Shown: positions 46,670-58,768 of the stretch, in pieces
Position numbering within the stretch: position 1 is the first letter of the stretch
How the letters are laid out: every line of letters starts with the position of its first letter
From: Sipunculus nudus
Lineage: Eukaryota > Annelida > Sipuncula > Golfingiida > Sipunculidae
DNA: 64,000 nt
Direction of reading: 5' to 3'
Assembly: GCA_026874595.1 (NCBI GenBank)
Contig: CM049318.1
Span: 40,139,956 to 40,203,955, forward strand
The notes under the pieces: model-generated
What the model was told of the DNA's origin: nothing
Seen by the model: the letters and a program-made list of their open reading frames with translations, nothing else
The model's database searches: none
Position numbers and translations under genes: made by a program

Positions 46670-49160
46670 CTATAGAAATGTGTTAGCTTGGGGCATTCAA
46701 CGCCATCACTCTTGCTCAACATGTTGTTGCATCTCAAATGATCTGCTGATCCTGCCATTCTGCACACGGGATCTGTCTACGAAGTTCAAGGATAGATCTC
46801 ACGCACACATTCGTGCGGACAACACGATTATGGACCGAAATCGAGCCATTTCGCCCTAGAAAATTACAAAATTTAAGTAAATGGAGCAAATATGGGGTAT
46901 GTTTCGACAACATTCATTCTGAATATACACAACAAAAGTTATTTGTCCGTGAAACATATTTTGTGTATTGATAAACCTGTGGATCTTTTTGCGGTGTGAT
47001 ATCTATGAAGCATTATTATTGCATGTAGAAATAAGGCATGAGTCCCAAGGGATCGAGAATCACATATTGTTTACATTTACTGGTCATCCAAGTGAAGCAG
47101 TGACTGGGTCAAATGTCAGGTCAAACATGCTTAAGTCCGAGACTGCCAGCAGGGATTATTCATTGTACACAATAGACCTGATAATCCCTGCGCGGAGGTT
47201 GCTGCTCATTCTTCACCATGTAGTGTCGCAATATACACTAGATAGCGCCACCTTTCAAGCGTTACGCATTTTAGCCTTTTTTTAGTGGAGGTTACCGCCT
47301 CCATTTTTAATGCTGACTTATCTAATTCTTAACCTAAGTATGTACATCTGCAGAGTTTCCGTTTTTGGTTTGGGACTACTTGACAGGGCGGTAGCACTCG
47401 CTTCCTATCATTTTTATTTTTGTATCCTGGTTTCACCCAGGCCCGGTGTCTATGGCACTTGCGGGTCCTGGGTGTGTGTGTGTCACCATGTAGTGTCGTA
47501 TAATACACCAGATAACGCCACCTTTCAAGCGTTACGTATTTTAGCCTTGTGCAACAGTTCATGTTTCGGTAATTTGGTAACACAATATGAGCGTTCTTTC
47601 ATGAAAAATAAAAAGTCTGTCCGGACTTTGAGCGCTGACGACCTCGAAAAAAACCCTCCAGAAATTGGCATTGCATCATTTGATTTAAATTAACGCAGAA
47701 AACGCTTTTTACGACAAAAATATTTTACTTCTGGTAATACATTGTATGTGTATGAGTTGAAACATGGGTATAACTGTCAAGGACTGGTGTCGCCGTGTCG
47801 ATGTAAGTGTGTCGATTAATTTTTAGATTTTTCGCGAGGGTTTCTTTTTGCGATCTTATCAGAAATCTGTATTATTTTTTTTTTATATAAGAAATGAATT
47901 CATGAATATTTCTGTAATCTGACACGTCTTTATTTACATAACTAGTTGCAGTTTTAACCCGGATCTATCCACCTCCAAAATTAACTCGAGTTGGATGATA
48001 ATTAAGAAGAACATACAATTTAATTAATACCAGGTAGGTTTCTGAGCTGATGCATGATGACGTGAAGTAAGGTGAAGTATTACGTGTCCACTGTATGATG
48101 GACTAATAAGCTGTGTCCATATGGTGTCTTACACACAAGGTTTCTCTTTCGCAATTTCTAACCCTTTCACGAATTTTGCGAAGATGGAACCCTGGCTCTA
48201 GCGCCGTTTCGACCCTTTGACATTAAAAAGTCTATGGCCAGTGGGTGGCGCTACCTTGATAATATATGATGTGCTGGTGTATCCAGGCATTTTTATTTTC
48301 ATAATCCCAAGATACATAGTGATCGTGTTCATTATTTAAAGAATAGCTGTATTATTGCTGAATCGGGTGATATAAGAATGTTTTGGTCATGATATAAATA
48401 AAACTTAGAGTATACATTTCAAAGGATATTCAAATGTGTAGCTAGCGCCATTTCGGCCCTCTGACATTAGTCTACGACCAGCCTACTGGCGTCAGAATGC
48501 CATTGCATATTGCAACGAAGACAGTACTGTAAAACTCTATGAGGATGCAAATATTTTCGTAATTTTTGACGCCTTATGGCATACAAGTACGATGTCATAT
48601 GAAATAAAAAAGGCCAATCTATAGCTTTTGAGTACACATAAACCTTGTAACTTCATCTAAAATGTGCGAGAAAATCCGGTTGAACGCAACATAGTAAATC
48701 CCTCTGCATGTTTGTTAAATTTCTGGAAGCATGAATATAAGCTTGGTTCGCACCGGTTACTGGACGAGAGGCAATTTGTACGCGATACAGCAAAAAACTG
48801 GTTATCATAGAGTTGGAGTTTTAATTAGGTTTGTGAATTCACATGTAATATTTTGTGTCAATTCATCACGCGTAGTCTAATGTGAAGATCATGCGCTGTA
48901 ACCAAGATATCAATACAAAAGGATGGGAGAGTACATTTCTCCCGTATAGCTTGTATTACGACTGAGGTATAGGTTTACCAGTGCACTTTTAATGGCTACT
49001 GGGTCGTGTTTTCACGGCTACCCTGGCTCGCGAATGTGAAGTCAACCTCGGTTTATACATATCTGCTGGTACAATGATGATAGAAATTTGATAGAATTTA
49101 ACTGATATAACTTGTACGGACCACTCCATAAATAGAAATAAAATACTTAAATTGCTTTCA
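46670..49160. repeat. segmental duplicate: 3' flank of LYZ4
   Basis: Ordered match to 12250-14181 and 24520-26760, continuing into the lysozyme 3' UTR. Carries its own insertion at 47278-47484. Frames 46968-47285 and 47310-47693 are not conserved in the sisters. Confidence 0.85.
47214..47547. repeat. 207-base insertion between 63-base direct repeats
   Basis: The 63-base segment from CACCATGTAGTGTCG to TACGTATTTTAGCC is present once in the sister copies and twice here (47214-47277 and 47485-47547). It flanks an unrelated 207-base block beginning TTTTTTTAGTGGAGG. Confidence 0.8.
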
Positions 49161-49163
49161 TCT

Positions 49164-49169
49164 TTTATT
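49164..49169 (-). terminator. polyadenylation signal of LYZ4
   Basis: AATAAA on the minus strand, 152 bases past the stop. Confidence 0.75.
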
Positions 49170-49320
49170 GCTCACATAGGTTTGACAACTCTGGAATATT
49201 TCAGACAAAGATCTTATAAAATGATCGCGGTATTACACTGGAATGTTCAACTTAAAGCTTGATGTTCTTAAAACTACTTGGATATTTCACTGAATCTGTA
49301 TGTCAGCGTTTTCTCCAATC

Positions 49321-49532
49321 TCAGCATCCACCCTTACGGTTGCAGCATCTCTGGACTTTCCTCCAGTACCCCTGGAGGTTGTAACGACACCCCCATGGAC
49401 CCCCATTGTGGATCATGGCGTAGTCTTTGCAGGTAGGCGTCCTTCCACCGGTACAGTACCGGCCATATCGACTCATGTAGCGTCGAACGCACGTCTCTGA
49501 ACAACCCGTTTGCTTAGTGCAGCCTTGCCAAG
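49321..49532 (-). CDS. LYZ4 exon 4
   Basis: 212 bases from TTCAAAG to TGA at 49321-49323. Encodes SWQGCTKQTGCSETC, HNGGPWGCRYN and the CCNRKGGC end. HNGGPWGC has Trp where the other copies have Lys or Arg. Confidence 0.9.
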
Positions 49533-50342
49533 CTTTGAAAAAGAAAATATTAACAAATACTTACTAAGCCGATAACAATGTACACGTCAGACCAAATGCA
49601 GGCGCTTGAAGTGCTATTAGTGGAGATTTTAGCCTTTTTGCCAGCCTAACCCAAATATCGAGTAAATAATAAAGAGATGGGCCATATATATAGTGTGAAA
49701 AATGCTAGGAAAATATCAGTAATAGTCATAAGGAAATAAGACAAAAAGTGCAATGAATTTTACCGAAATCTTCACTTGAAGCAATTCAAGCACCAGTGGT
49801 CAGACGATACAAATATGACGTGAGATTATGATGAAGCCCAACCACCGGGTCTGTTCACGCCCACAGGCACTTGTCACAATGAGATGTGGGAGTTGATATA
49901 GTAAGTACTGGGAGACCCCTACGCAACTTCCGTTTTATCATATCTTAATAATTGTTGTCTTTTCTTATATCTTATACTTTTTAACATAAATTTGCGCTGT
50001 GTGACATCAAATGACCCATAGCTTATTTATATTATTTAATGACGTTTGCTTAAGTAATGCCTCAGGCGTTATTTTATTTTATATTTCACGTGGTTTGAGC
50101 GTCAACAATTTTCATAAAATCGTCATATTGTATACAAACCACTTAATTTTCTCTTAAACCTATAATGATATAGCAATAATGATATCCATATCTACTTGCT
50201 GTCGAGGAAACGTCTCTGCCAGAATGATAATTTTACAACAGGTATAATCTCAATAACGTCTTTTAAGGGATGGTTATTTCTTTAAAACCCGCATATTAAT
50301 AACATAAATATATGTTTATAAATATGCTTATAAACACCCACA

Positions 50343-50395
<53 letters not shown>

Positions 50396-52928
50396 CTCGC
50401 CTGAGGACCACCTGGCTATGACGACCACCTCCGCCAATAGATCCCGGGACCGCCGCCATTTTGCGCCGCTGCCAGCTGAGTTAAGTGCAACCCGAGTCTG
50501 GCCGAGTTTATCAGGAGGCGCCGCCGATATTTCATTTAGCCGAAGTGAGGCGAAGTGAGGCAGTAATACAAAATGATCTTTTACAATTAAAAATGCCCGA
50601 AACATATACAAGTTAGCCTTTTTTATTTTGACGCTGACTGACAAAATTGAGGCTCCAGGCATTATAATACATGGTCAAGCCTGACAACCATGAAAATATA
50701 GGGGTCACACGAAATATAGATAACTTGTTTAAATAAAACGGTTAAATTGTAACATCGTTTAATGAAAAGCCTTTCAGGTCAGGTAAAGCCAGCCTACATT
50801 TTGCAAGCCGAGTCGAGCCATGAAATTCGGCTTAGCATACTTAAAGTAAGCCTTCTTTCTGTCCAAGCCCGCCACATTTGTGTGGCTAACACGGCTCCAG
50901 GCTCTGCCCAGTAAGACGACCAAGTTTCTTTTGGTCCCATACTAATGTAAATCATCATAAAAATCTCCCGCCAACACGACCACTCTCTAACACAACCACT
51001 AGGTCTCTCCCCGCTGGTGGTCGTGTTACCGAGATTTCACTGTATATATGTGTGTGTATGTATTTATGTACGTATGTAATGTCATCACCAAAACATGATA
51101 CATTGTACTTACAACCTCCGGGTCTGTAGCAGTCAATCCAGTACGGATTTTTTATCTGGTAGGGACCACACGAGAGCGATCCGACGTCCATCCGACACCT
51201 CCCGACCTGGCTTCGACAACCCTCCACCTGTAATATCACAAAACACTCGTGTATCGAATTTATATATTTTAAAAAATTGGAAGAAAGGTATTTTGGCCAA
51301 AATATATCTATATTCGTGTTTTACCTAATACATTTGTTTGACTTTTTCTATATTCATGCATTTTATCAAATGGTGTACATTAGTCATACAAAAATATATA
51401 TTATATATATTTTTGTATGAATAATGTTATTTAATAGTATCACATGTAGTCTAAAAAATGTGATACTATTAAATAGAACAACAGCAACCTGCAATATTGG
51501 AACAGCAAGTTACAAACAGCGGACCAAACTGACATGCACCATTGAAGGCCTACATGTGCTTTATGTATCATGTCAATTCTTACCTCGCAGATACACTTCA
51601 TACAGTTCGTCGTGAAGGTCCCGGAGCTTCCTGAAAGTAAAAGTGAAGTCAATTCATATATATAGTTACATAAACAGTAAATAATGCTGCAAATTATAGA
51701 TGTAATAAGGTGTGTCCGTGAAAAAGCAAAACTTTTAGATAATAGATTATATAAAAAATAGATTAAATAAAATGCAAAACATTGAAATGCTCATAGTCTG
51801 ATTGTTTAGACTGTAACTGAAATAAAAAGTTCCTTGTTGTTGTGTCTGGGTAGAGCTAGTTTAAACATGTCAGTCCGCTATGTCCACTGACTTAAAGATT
51901 TAAGACAACCATTCAGTATGTGCGTGTGAACTTTCCAACGAACAGCGCGAAAGCCAAAAACGGGGCAACACAGCGGATTCACCATGTCTCAGGTATTTTT
52001 CAGATAGCAATAAAGTATGTATAGGCCTACCGTGTGTTGATCTATTTGTTTTGGTAAATTCAACCAGCAGACAATGGTCATATCAACCAATATTTTGGTT
52101 GGAATGACCAAAAGTTTTGGTTATTGTTTGTTTACTCGACCAAAAATATTGGTATATTTACCGATAACGAAAATACCATAATAAAAATAACCAAAATGTT
52201 GGTAAAATCAACAAATTATTAACTCAACCAATTAAATTGGTTTAATGTATGCAACCAAATGGTCGACTAATAAAAATTGGTCAAAGTGACCGACCGGTTT
52301 CGTTAGTGCATGACCAACGATTTGGTTGAAATAACCAATGTTTTGGTTAAATCTACCAATATCATCTCAAACAACCAAATTGGTCAAATATTTGACCCAT
52401 CTGTTTTTAGAGTATGTAATATTGTATAGCCTATTTATTTTAGGGATGATGAATTGTGAAAATCTTAATGTGTGAAAGGTTATAAAGAAACAGTAAATAG
52501 AAATGTTAGATTTATTAGCTACGCATAAAATATTTATTCATTTATTTATTTTTTTCAAAATGACCAATAACACATACATACGTTTAAGCATAATTTAAAT
52601 GAGAACATGGTTCCTCCCAAACTCCACCACTTTTTTTTATCAACGATGTCATCCTGCTATTTTCGTTCGCCGTGTCATATAAAGAATTTACAGAGTGAGG
52701 TCATACGGTGAGGTAACCAAAGATTAATGCCAACTCGGTAAGAAGACCAGCTCGGCATCAGGTATTTAGCTTCACACTCGGCACGTTGCTGGTCCTGCTC
52801 AAATGTGAGACGTGTCATGACATAAGAACGCATAAACGTCACCGCAAGATGCGTAATTATAAAACATAAGTTATTACAAAATTTCCCTCGCCATTCCTTG
52901 ATAAGGCTTTAGTCCACGAAATTGTACG

Positions 52929-52986
<58 letters not shown>

Positions 52987-53200
52987 GCTGGGGAAACAAA
53001 CACTAACATGATATGGAAGCCTACATGTGTGGAAGTCTTGATATCATGCCTGATTTTTTAGCGTTAACTTTTTATTTCCTTTTTATTAACTTCCTAAGGA
53101 ATGGCAGTATTTTTTATTGTTTTATTGGTGTAAATACGATTATACGTTCTGTTCATTTAGTGGGTGATATAAATGTATCCTCTTAATCTGAGATCTATCC

Positions 53201-53248
<48 letters not shown>

Positions 53249-53632
53249 ACATGTAATATACATGAATAATCATCTCACATGGGATGTATCGCATAAAACT
53301 CATTATAGTAAAAGCATTCCACTGATTATGTGCAGCTAGAGCATTAGAAATAAATTGATAAAAGTTATAAACTAAAAGTTATGTCATGTTAACATTACTA
53401 TATATGAAAATTTCATCATCACAGTTAATGTTATATATATATTGCTTTATCCTCCCGCATGCTGCATTCCGTATTCCGTGTACAAGGTATCTAAGCTTAA
53501 GTCTGGTTCCACTATGGATCTCGTAGAATTATATCCACAGGGTAAACGAATTTATTTAGGCTACATTTACTTACCCTGCGACAGGATGAGCCCGGTCAAC
53601 AACAGTAGAGCTACAGCCTTTGACAAAGTCAT
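49321..53632 (-). CDS. i-type lysozyme LYZ4, four exons, alternative upstream exon 1
   Basis: Exons in coding order are 53632-53575, 51630-51584, 51227-51113 and 49532-49321, which join to 432 bases (143 residues plus stop). Exon 1 (MTLSKAVALLLLTGLILSQ) is 58 bases like that of LYZ1 and has a GTAAGT donor and TATA-like motif about 90 bases upstream. Exons 2-4 are closest to LYZ2: SSGTFTTNCMKCICE, VEGCRSQVGRCRMDVGSL, YWIDC, HNGGPWGC and the CCNRKGGC end, with all 16 cysteines and the catalytic Glu and Asp. A dead copy of the LYZ2-type exon 1 sits at 51936-51985. Use of the 53.6-kb exon is inferred from compatible phase and position; a transcript would be needed to prove it. Exon 4 has no early ATG, so it is missed by a plain open-frame scan. 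Confidence 0.85.
50344..51046. mobile_element. pogo-like element in LYZ4 intron 3 with minisatellite seed
   Basis: After a (TA)n tract (50346-50392) comes TCTCGCCTGAGGACCACC with only one or two GCTATGACGACCACC units. A roughly 460-base unrelated insertion follows (about 50430-50905), then the shared right end GGTGGTCGTGTTACCGAGAT. This is the unexpanded homologue of the LYZ2 intron 3 block. Confidence 0.7.
51113..51227 (-). CDS. LYZ4 exon 3 (catalytic exon)
   Basis: 115 bases between ATTACAG and GTAAGT, with VEGC glutamate and CRMD aspartate. Confidence 0.92.
51584..51630 (-). CDS. LYZ4 exon 2
   Basis: 47 bases between ACTTTCAG and GTAAGA, one silent difference from LYZ2 exon 2. Confidence 0.9.
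51936..51985 (-). pseudogene. relic of LYZ2-type exon 1 upstream of LYZ4
   Basis: Aligns with LYZ2 exon 1 (shared CGTTTTTGGC-like core and TTTCGCGCTGTTCGTTGG). It is 50 instead of 52 bases, so out of frame, and the donor GT has become GA. The encoded peptide is no longer a signal sequence. The first exon is therefore dead. Confidence 0.8.
52050..52412. mobile_element. insertion of palindromic AACCAA/TTGGTT units in the relic promoter
   Basis: Repeated ACCAAAATnTTGGT-type palindromes fill about 360 bases. They replace the roughly 190 bases that lie upstream of LYZ2 exon 1, and homology resumes at CTATTTATTTTAGGGATGAT. The right edge reads CCATCTGTTTTTAGAGTA. Confidence 0.65.
52930..53245. repeat. 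two (TA)n microsatellites
   Basis: Pure TA at about 52931-52983 and again at about 53202-53244 (with one TG), in LYZ4 intron 1. Confidence 0.95.
53575..53632 (-). CDS. LYZ4 exon 1 (LYZ1-type signal peptide)
   Basis: 19 codons of hydrophobic signal peptide plus one base, then GTAAGT. Same length and phase as LYZ1 exon 1. The plus-strand frame 53442-53786 overlapping it is a shadow. Confidence 0.8.
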
Positions 53633-53717
53633 GTCTCAAGGATCCGTAGACAACAACACAGCATGTACTGTTACTTCAGTTATTGTTGAACCCACGCGTA
53701 TTATCCGACGCTCTTCC

Positions 53718-53724
53718 ATATATA
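53718..53724 (-). promoter_or_regulatory. TATA-like motif of LYZ4
   Basis: TATATAT on the minus strand about 90 bases upstream of the exon 1 ATG, matching LYZ1 in distance. Confidence 0.45.
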
Positions 53725-54996
53725 CAGATAGGAGATTCATAAAATTATACTTGATGACACGGTTTCTAAAAACGACCAATAGCTGAGCGTTTCTTATTGC
53801 ACGCAATGGATACGGCCCATTTATTTGACCCCTAATAAAAGGGGTGGATGGAATCACCTGTGCACATCTGATTGTCCTTTTAACCTGAAAGATTTGTATG
53901 AATATGAATATTCATGACTGGTGGCTTGGAGGGTATCTTAATTTCAAAATGTTGATTAAAATAAACTGATGCACGATGAAGTATTATGACAAATACACCC
54001 ATAGCTTACCTTCTTCAAAGATATACGATCTGTCATGAATGATTATTAATTTTTCCACAGTCACATGTATTTTCATGTCATATATGGAGTGTTACAAGAT
54101 GACGTAACTACTTAACAACATGCCAACTGCAAAACCTACCCGAGTGGCATTTGATTATTATTTACATCCTTTGCCTGACAGCTTCAAGTGTAAGCCGTAT
54201 CGTGATTTAACACTTATACAGTGGGGACCAACTTGAAAATAAAACATATAATTTCAAATTCTTCCCCAACCTCTTCATTTTATCAATAAAGCTACCGCAA
54301 AGGTTAAACATGCAAAGTTAAACTTGTTTTGGAAGTTATCAAGAGGCCAGGTGTTCACAAATTTGTTTACATGTACATTTGAAAGGCTAGATCGTGGGCA
54401 AAAACAAACATAGGGATACTAGTCTGCACAACAGACGTACCAGTAGGTCGGATTGATTTATCAGTCTGATTTCATAATCCTAGTTTATGGTGGCAATGCT
54501 AAGTATTTTCCTTGGCCATTGTCCCCTGCTTTAGGAAGCCTACTAACTAGTTTTTCTTGTGAAACCATCCTTGTCTCGTTAACCTGTGCCCTAGGTACTG
54601 TCACATATTCGTTTTCCCCAGGGGCGTCAATACATGGGGGACTGGGGCATGTATCCGTCCACATTGCAGCCGGGGGGATGGGGGGGGGGGGGTGTGTGGG
54701 TTGGGGGGGGGAGGGTGGTCGATGTTATCACCCCCTGAAATTCAGAGAATAATAGTTATATATTGGAAGTAAAATATATTAATAATTAGAATTACATGCA
54801 TAGGCTTTGGTTCTATATCTGAGTTTAAAATGCATATAATATTATACACCTAAACCTGGATTAGAATGATCATGTACAGGAAATATATTCCTTATTTTTC
54901 AAAACCTTATCAGGATAACGGACCGGAGTTCCGGGCGAACAGACGATGGACAAAGGGTGATCGCTTTAGGCCTACCTCACATGACCCATGACCACC
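53725..54996. other. no gene recognised
   Basis: Intergenic DNA between LYZ4 and the PGRP gene. Contains G-rich tracts at about 54672-54716 and a GGCGAACAGACGATGGACAAAG remnant near 54936 related to the 337-bp repeat family. Confidence 0.4.
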
Positions 54997-55188
54997 CAGG
55001 GGCGGATCTAGGATTTAGGAAAAGGAGGAGATTACCCCAGGAAGACTAATGACAAAACCTGAAAAAAAGGTCCCTACGTCTGGAAAAGGTGGTCCAGGCC
55101 GCAAAAATTGAAGCCCTTAAAAAATGGCTGAGACCCTGAAAAAGGGGCACCCTGGACCCCCCCCCCCCCCCGGCTGGATCCGCTTCTG
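54997..55188. mobile_element. hAT-like MITE copy
   Basis: CAGGGGCGGATCTAGG at the left and CTGGATCCGCTTCTG at the right, with the family interior (CCAGGCCGCAAAAATTG) and a C run. No clear target duplication. Confidence 0.6.
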
Positions 55189-55537
55189 TTAGCTGAGATG
55201 AAAACTGAAAACTGTTCAATGGAGCTAGTGAATGTGAAGTCTGTGGTCGTTATTTGGTGAGATATGTGTCTGTGTGTTCAAAAGATTAAGCGGAAATGGT
55301 GTCGTTTGGTCATGCATCCATATTTGTATGAACTGGCGCTGATATAACCATCGATACAGTTTATAGATTTATATTCAGTGTTAGTACGCGGCCAGTTTCA
55401 TGAATCCACAATCAACGCTGTACCTGCATAGGATTTATTAGCCGCAACTACGTGGAGTCTATTAAATTAAACCATTTATCTGTGATTCGATTGTTTTATA
55501 CATAGATACATCACAATATTATCACTTCGTTTCATTT

Positions 55538-56580
55538 TTAGCTCAGCTGACTGAAAGTCATCTGAGCTATAGCGATCACCCTTTGCCCGTCGTCTGTCCG
55601 GCCATCCGTCCGTTGACAGGGAACAAATCGTAACCGCTGGACCTGGATTCTTCTAACTTGCCATCCACTGAGGTCCATGAAAAATCTCCTAGAAAACCGG
55701 AAATTAGGTCTCTTTTACCCATATTCTCCAAGCTATGGGTGTCGTTAGTACCCCCCCCCCCCCCCAGAATAATCATCAATTTGATACAAAAGCTCAAGTA
55801 TCTGAATAACTACTGCATTGATCACCATGATTCTTTGTATGAATATTTATCATGGAGTGTTTCATCAGTTCCTCCAAACTGGTAGCGCCAACTGTAATTT
55901 TTCAATTTTTACGATTTTTTTTCTGTATTTTTGATACCTTCAAAGACTCTGTCATCTGTAAACAGGGCACAAATCGTTACCGCTGGACCTGAAATATTTT
56001 CACTTGACATCAAAGGAGGTCCATGAAAAGTCTCTGTGGAAACCTGATATTCGGTCTCTGTTACCCGTATTCTCAAAGCTATGGGTCTCGTGAGTTCCCC
56101 CAACAATAATAAATGTGGAACGGTTCAAGATATTGGTATGAATTAGGGATGTCCATCCAATTTGGAGAGTTTTTCTCATAAGCAAGACAGGTGGCGACAC
56201 CTACTTTCCTGGTTTTGTAGAAAAACAAAATAATGCACTTTTTTCACTAGTGATTTTCCGTATTGGCTTGAATTGGTGCATACAATTGGATCTTGGACTC
56301 CTCCATATTATACTCAAGACTTGTGGTGCCATCTGCAATAGTTTTTTTGTAGCGTCTATCCATACATGTTTTTGGGTGAAAATTGCTCATATTTTTGGAG
56401 TGTTTCAAGGTATTGGTCTGAAATTTGGCATGTCAATCCGTCTCGGAGAGTTTTCTCGTAAACCAGACATTTCAAAGAACTCTTCACAAAATTCATGATT
56501 TTTTGGCACTATGGCAATCACTCTGCTCATTGTTCAACATTCCTTGAATTCAGCTGAGCGTCATGGCCCATGGGCCACTA
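55538..56580. repeat. inverted, shorter copy of the 337-bp repeat family
   Basis: Opens TTTTTAGCTCAGCTGACTGA, runs through GCGATCACCCTTTGCCCGTCG and about three degenerate units (marker GGTAGCGCCAACTG), and closes with CAGCTGAGCGTCATGGCCCA. This is the reverse complement of the 34.5-38.3 kb block ends, so the ends define one dispersed element with a variable number of internal units. Confidence 0.8.
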
Positions 56581-57771
56581 GTTTAATTCTTACTACTATT
56601 ATAGTACTATATCTTTTTTTCACTTAGCACTATGTCTTATATATAATATCACCCACAAAGCTAATTCCTGTATTGGTATGGAATAAATCTTGTATCTTGT
56701 ATCTTTTAATCTTTTATCTTGTATATATGTTAAACCTCTGCCATATGGTGAGATATATTTTACCCATGGATCGTCATCTGAAAATGGATTTATTTTTTAA
56801 CCACTTTCAATGAAATTTCGTTGGGGTAAAGTTAACACCCAAGGAACAGTCTTATATTAAGTGCTTATTTTATTTGAGGGTTTCTATACTAGTGTGAGAA
56901 TGCCTGAGCCATCCACAGGAATTTTAGGCCACCTTTTCTCTAATTCTGATCTGTGATTCCGCCATAAACTTAGCCGTGACACATTTTATATCTACTTCAC
57001 AGAAAGTTTATGGGAATCATGACAGTAATGGTGGTCTCTCTGGCCATCTTCTGGTTACAGTTTATGTTATTGCACCTGGGCACAGGGACTCGATACCATT
57101 TGTTTCCAAAATAAGCATTCAGGGAACCATACATAGTAACTTTAAATAATTTGCCTCATAACAATTTTAATCGAATTAAAGAACTAATCAACTTCACTTC
57201 TTCAAATTGTTACTAAAATTTGTTAAATTACACTGCGACTCATCCGTAAATAAAAAAAACCCAGTATTATGTTTCAATAAACAAGCGCCCCATCGCGGTG
57301 TGTGTGTGTGTGTGGGGGGGGGATCATTCTTTTACCATATCCGGATTTTTTAAATCTCAGAAATGTTGACACCAATCAACAACGTATCATAGTGCTGTAT
57401 TACAGGGTCTAAATAATTTTGTGTTGCTGCAACCTTGCCGTCGAAGACATGTTCAAGTTAAATTGTCTTTAGGAACTATTTGCTCGTAATTATGAAAACA
57501 CTAAGAGTAAAAACTGGATTTGATGATAAAATTGGCGGAAAGCAGCGACTAATGACTCTTTAACTAACTGACTTTTGGGGAACTTGATCTTTTCTGTGTG
57601 TTTATTAGTTGACCACTGACTTTATTTTCGTGGCGTGCTTTTTATGTTTATCTTATGCATGCAGCTCAATTATTTTAATATTGCTCTGGAGCAAGGTAAC
57701 ACTATTATCTGATATACGGGCATGGTGATTTAGTTTTTCTATAACAAGAAACACACTAATCGATTTTCATC

Positions 57772-57780
<9 letters not shown>
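56581..57780. other. no gene recognised
   Basis: AT-rich intergenic DNA with a (GT)n/poly-G stretch near 57300-57322. Confidence 0.4.
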
Positions 57781-57809
<29 letters not shown>

Positions 57810-58140
57810 AGAGAGCAATTTATCTTCAAAGGTTGGGGGGGGGGGGGTTGACTCGCAGGCGTCGTACAGGTTAATCATTCATAAATACATAAATATATAT
57901 AATATTTATACATTTAACTTTTATTGTCTGTGCGACACATTTCAAATATATACCAAATACGTATAAAGGTTTAAAAAATATGGTGTTATGTTTCAAGTAT
58001 ATGTTAATTCTAAACCAGGTTTAGATATATAATATTTCATAGTAAACTCATAAATTAAAGTCTAATATTCTAATTATTAATGTGTTTCATTTCCAAAATA
58101 TAAATATTATTCTCTCAATATCTGGGAGATGATTACATTG
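57777..58140. repeat. (AG)n, poly-G and a repeat block shared with 27.8-28.7 kb
   Basis: After (AG)n (57777-57808), CAATTTATCTTCAAAGG plus poly-G begins a block that matches 27825-28735, including TTTTATTG, ACACATT(T/C)CAAATATAT and GACC...CCCCTTGCTTAA. Here it is uninterrupted by the LTR-like insert. Confidence 0.7.
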
Positions 58141-58768
58141 ACCCCCTCCCCTTGCTTAATAGTATGGAGATTTATTTCTCCAATGTTCCCCATATTATCC
58201 CTATACTGACGCCCCTGATATGGAGAGGTTTATATTTTTAAAAGATTAAAATGTTTTTAACTCGGAAAGATATACCCATAAACACCAAATCTCTAAACCT
58301 TCAGTTTGCTCCACTAATCTTTTAACAAAGACACATTTGTACCTATAAATGTTTTTTTTCGTCATACCATTTCATAATACTAATACTAAATCCGCCACTG
58401 CGTATAGACAGTTTCTGTGAAAAAGTCTACTTTTTTGTGGCTGGTGATAGCCGGTCACATATAGCCAAAAATTAGAAAGAACACTTAAAAAATGGCTGTG
58501 CACAGAGATAGCAGGTTTCATATTCTATTCCGGGGGGGGGGGGGGGGGGGGGGGTACGGGTCAAAATGTTATAGACGTCCAATGTCTCTGACTTGACGGG
58601 GGCCTGGGATCCTCTCATGGACACTATTTGTACAAATCTAGAAGGCAGTTGGCGCCGTTTCCAGACTCCATTTCTATCTATTTTCAAGGAATACGCGATA
58701 ATTCACACCCGTCAAACCCGGCCCGTCGCTGTCCAGCACGAGAGTGACCCATTCCGTTCTTCCAGCCG

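Noticed and set aside
49300-49500. Plus-strand open frames opposite lysozyme exon 4 (also at 14319-14519 and 6742-7131)
   Set aside because: They recur only because they are antisense to the same conserved exon. Intron structure and family motifs are on the minus strand.
53442-53786. 114-codon plus-strand open frame
   Set aside because: It lies antisense to LYZ4 exon 1 and its promoter and has no recognisable domain, while the minus strand has a full signal-peptide exon with donor.
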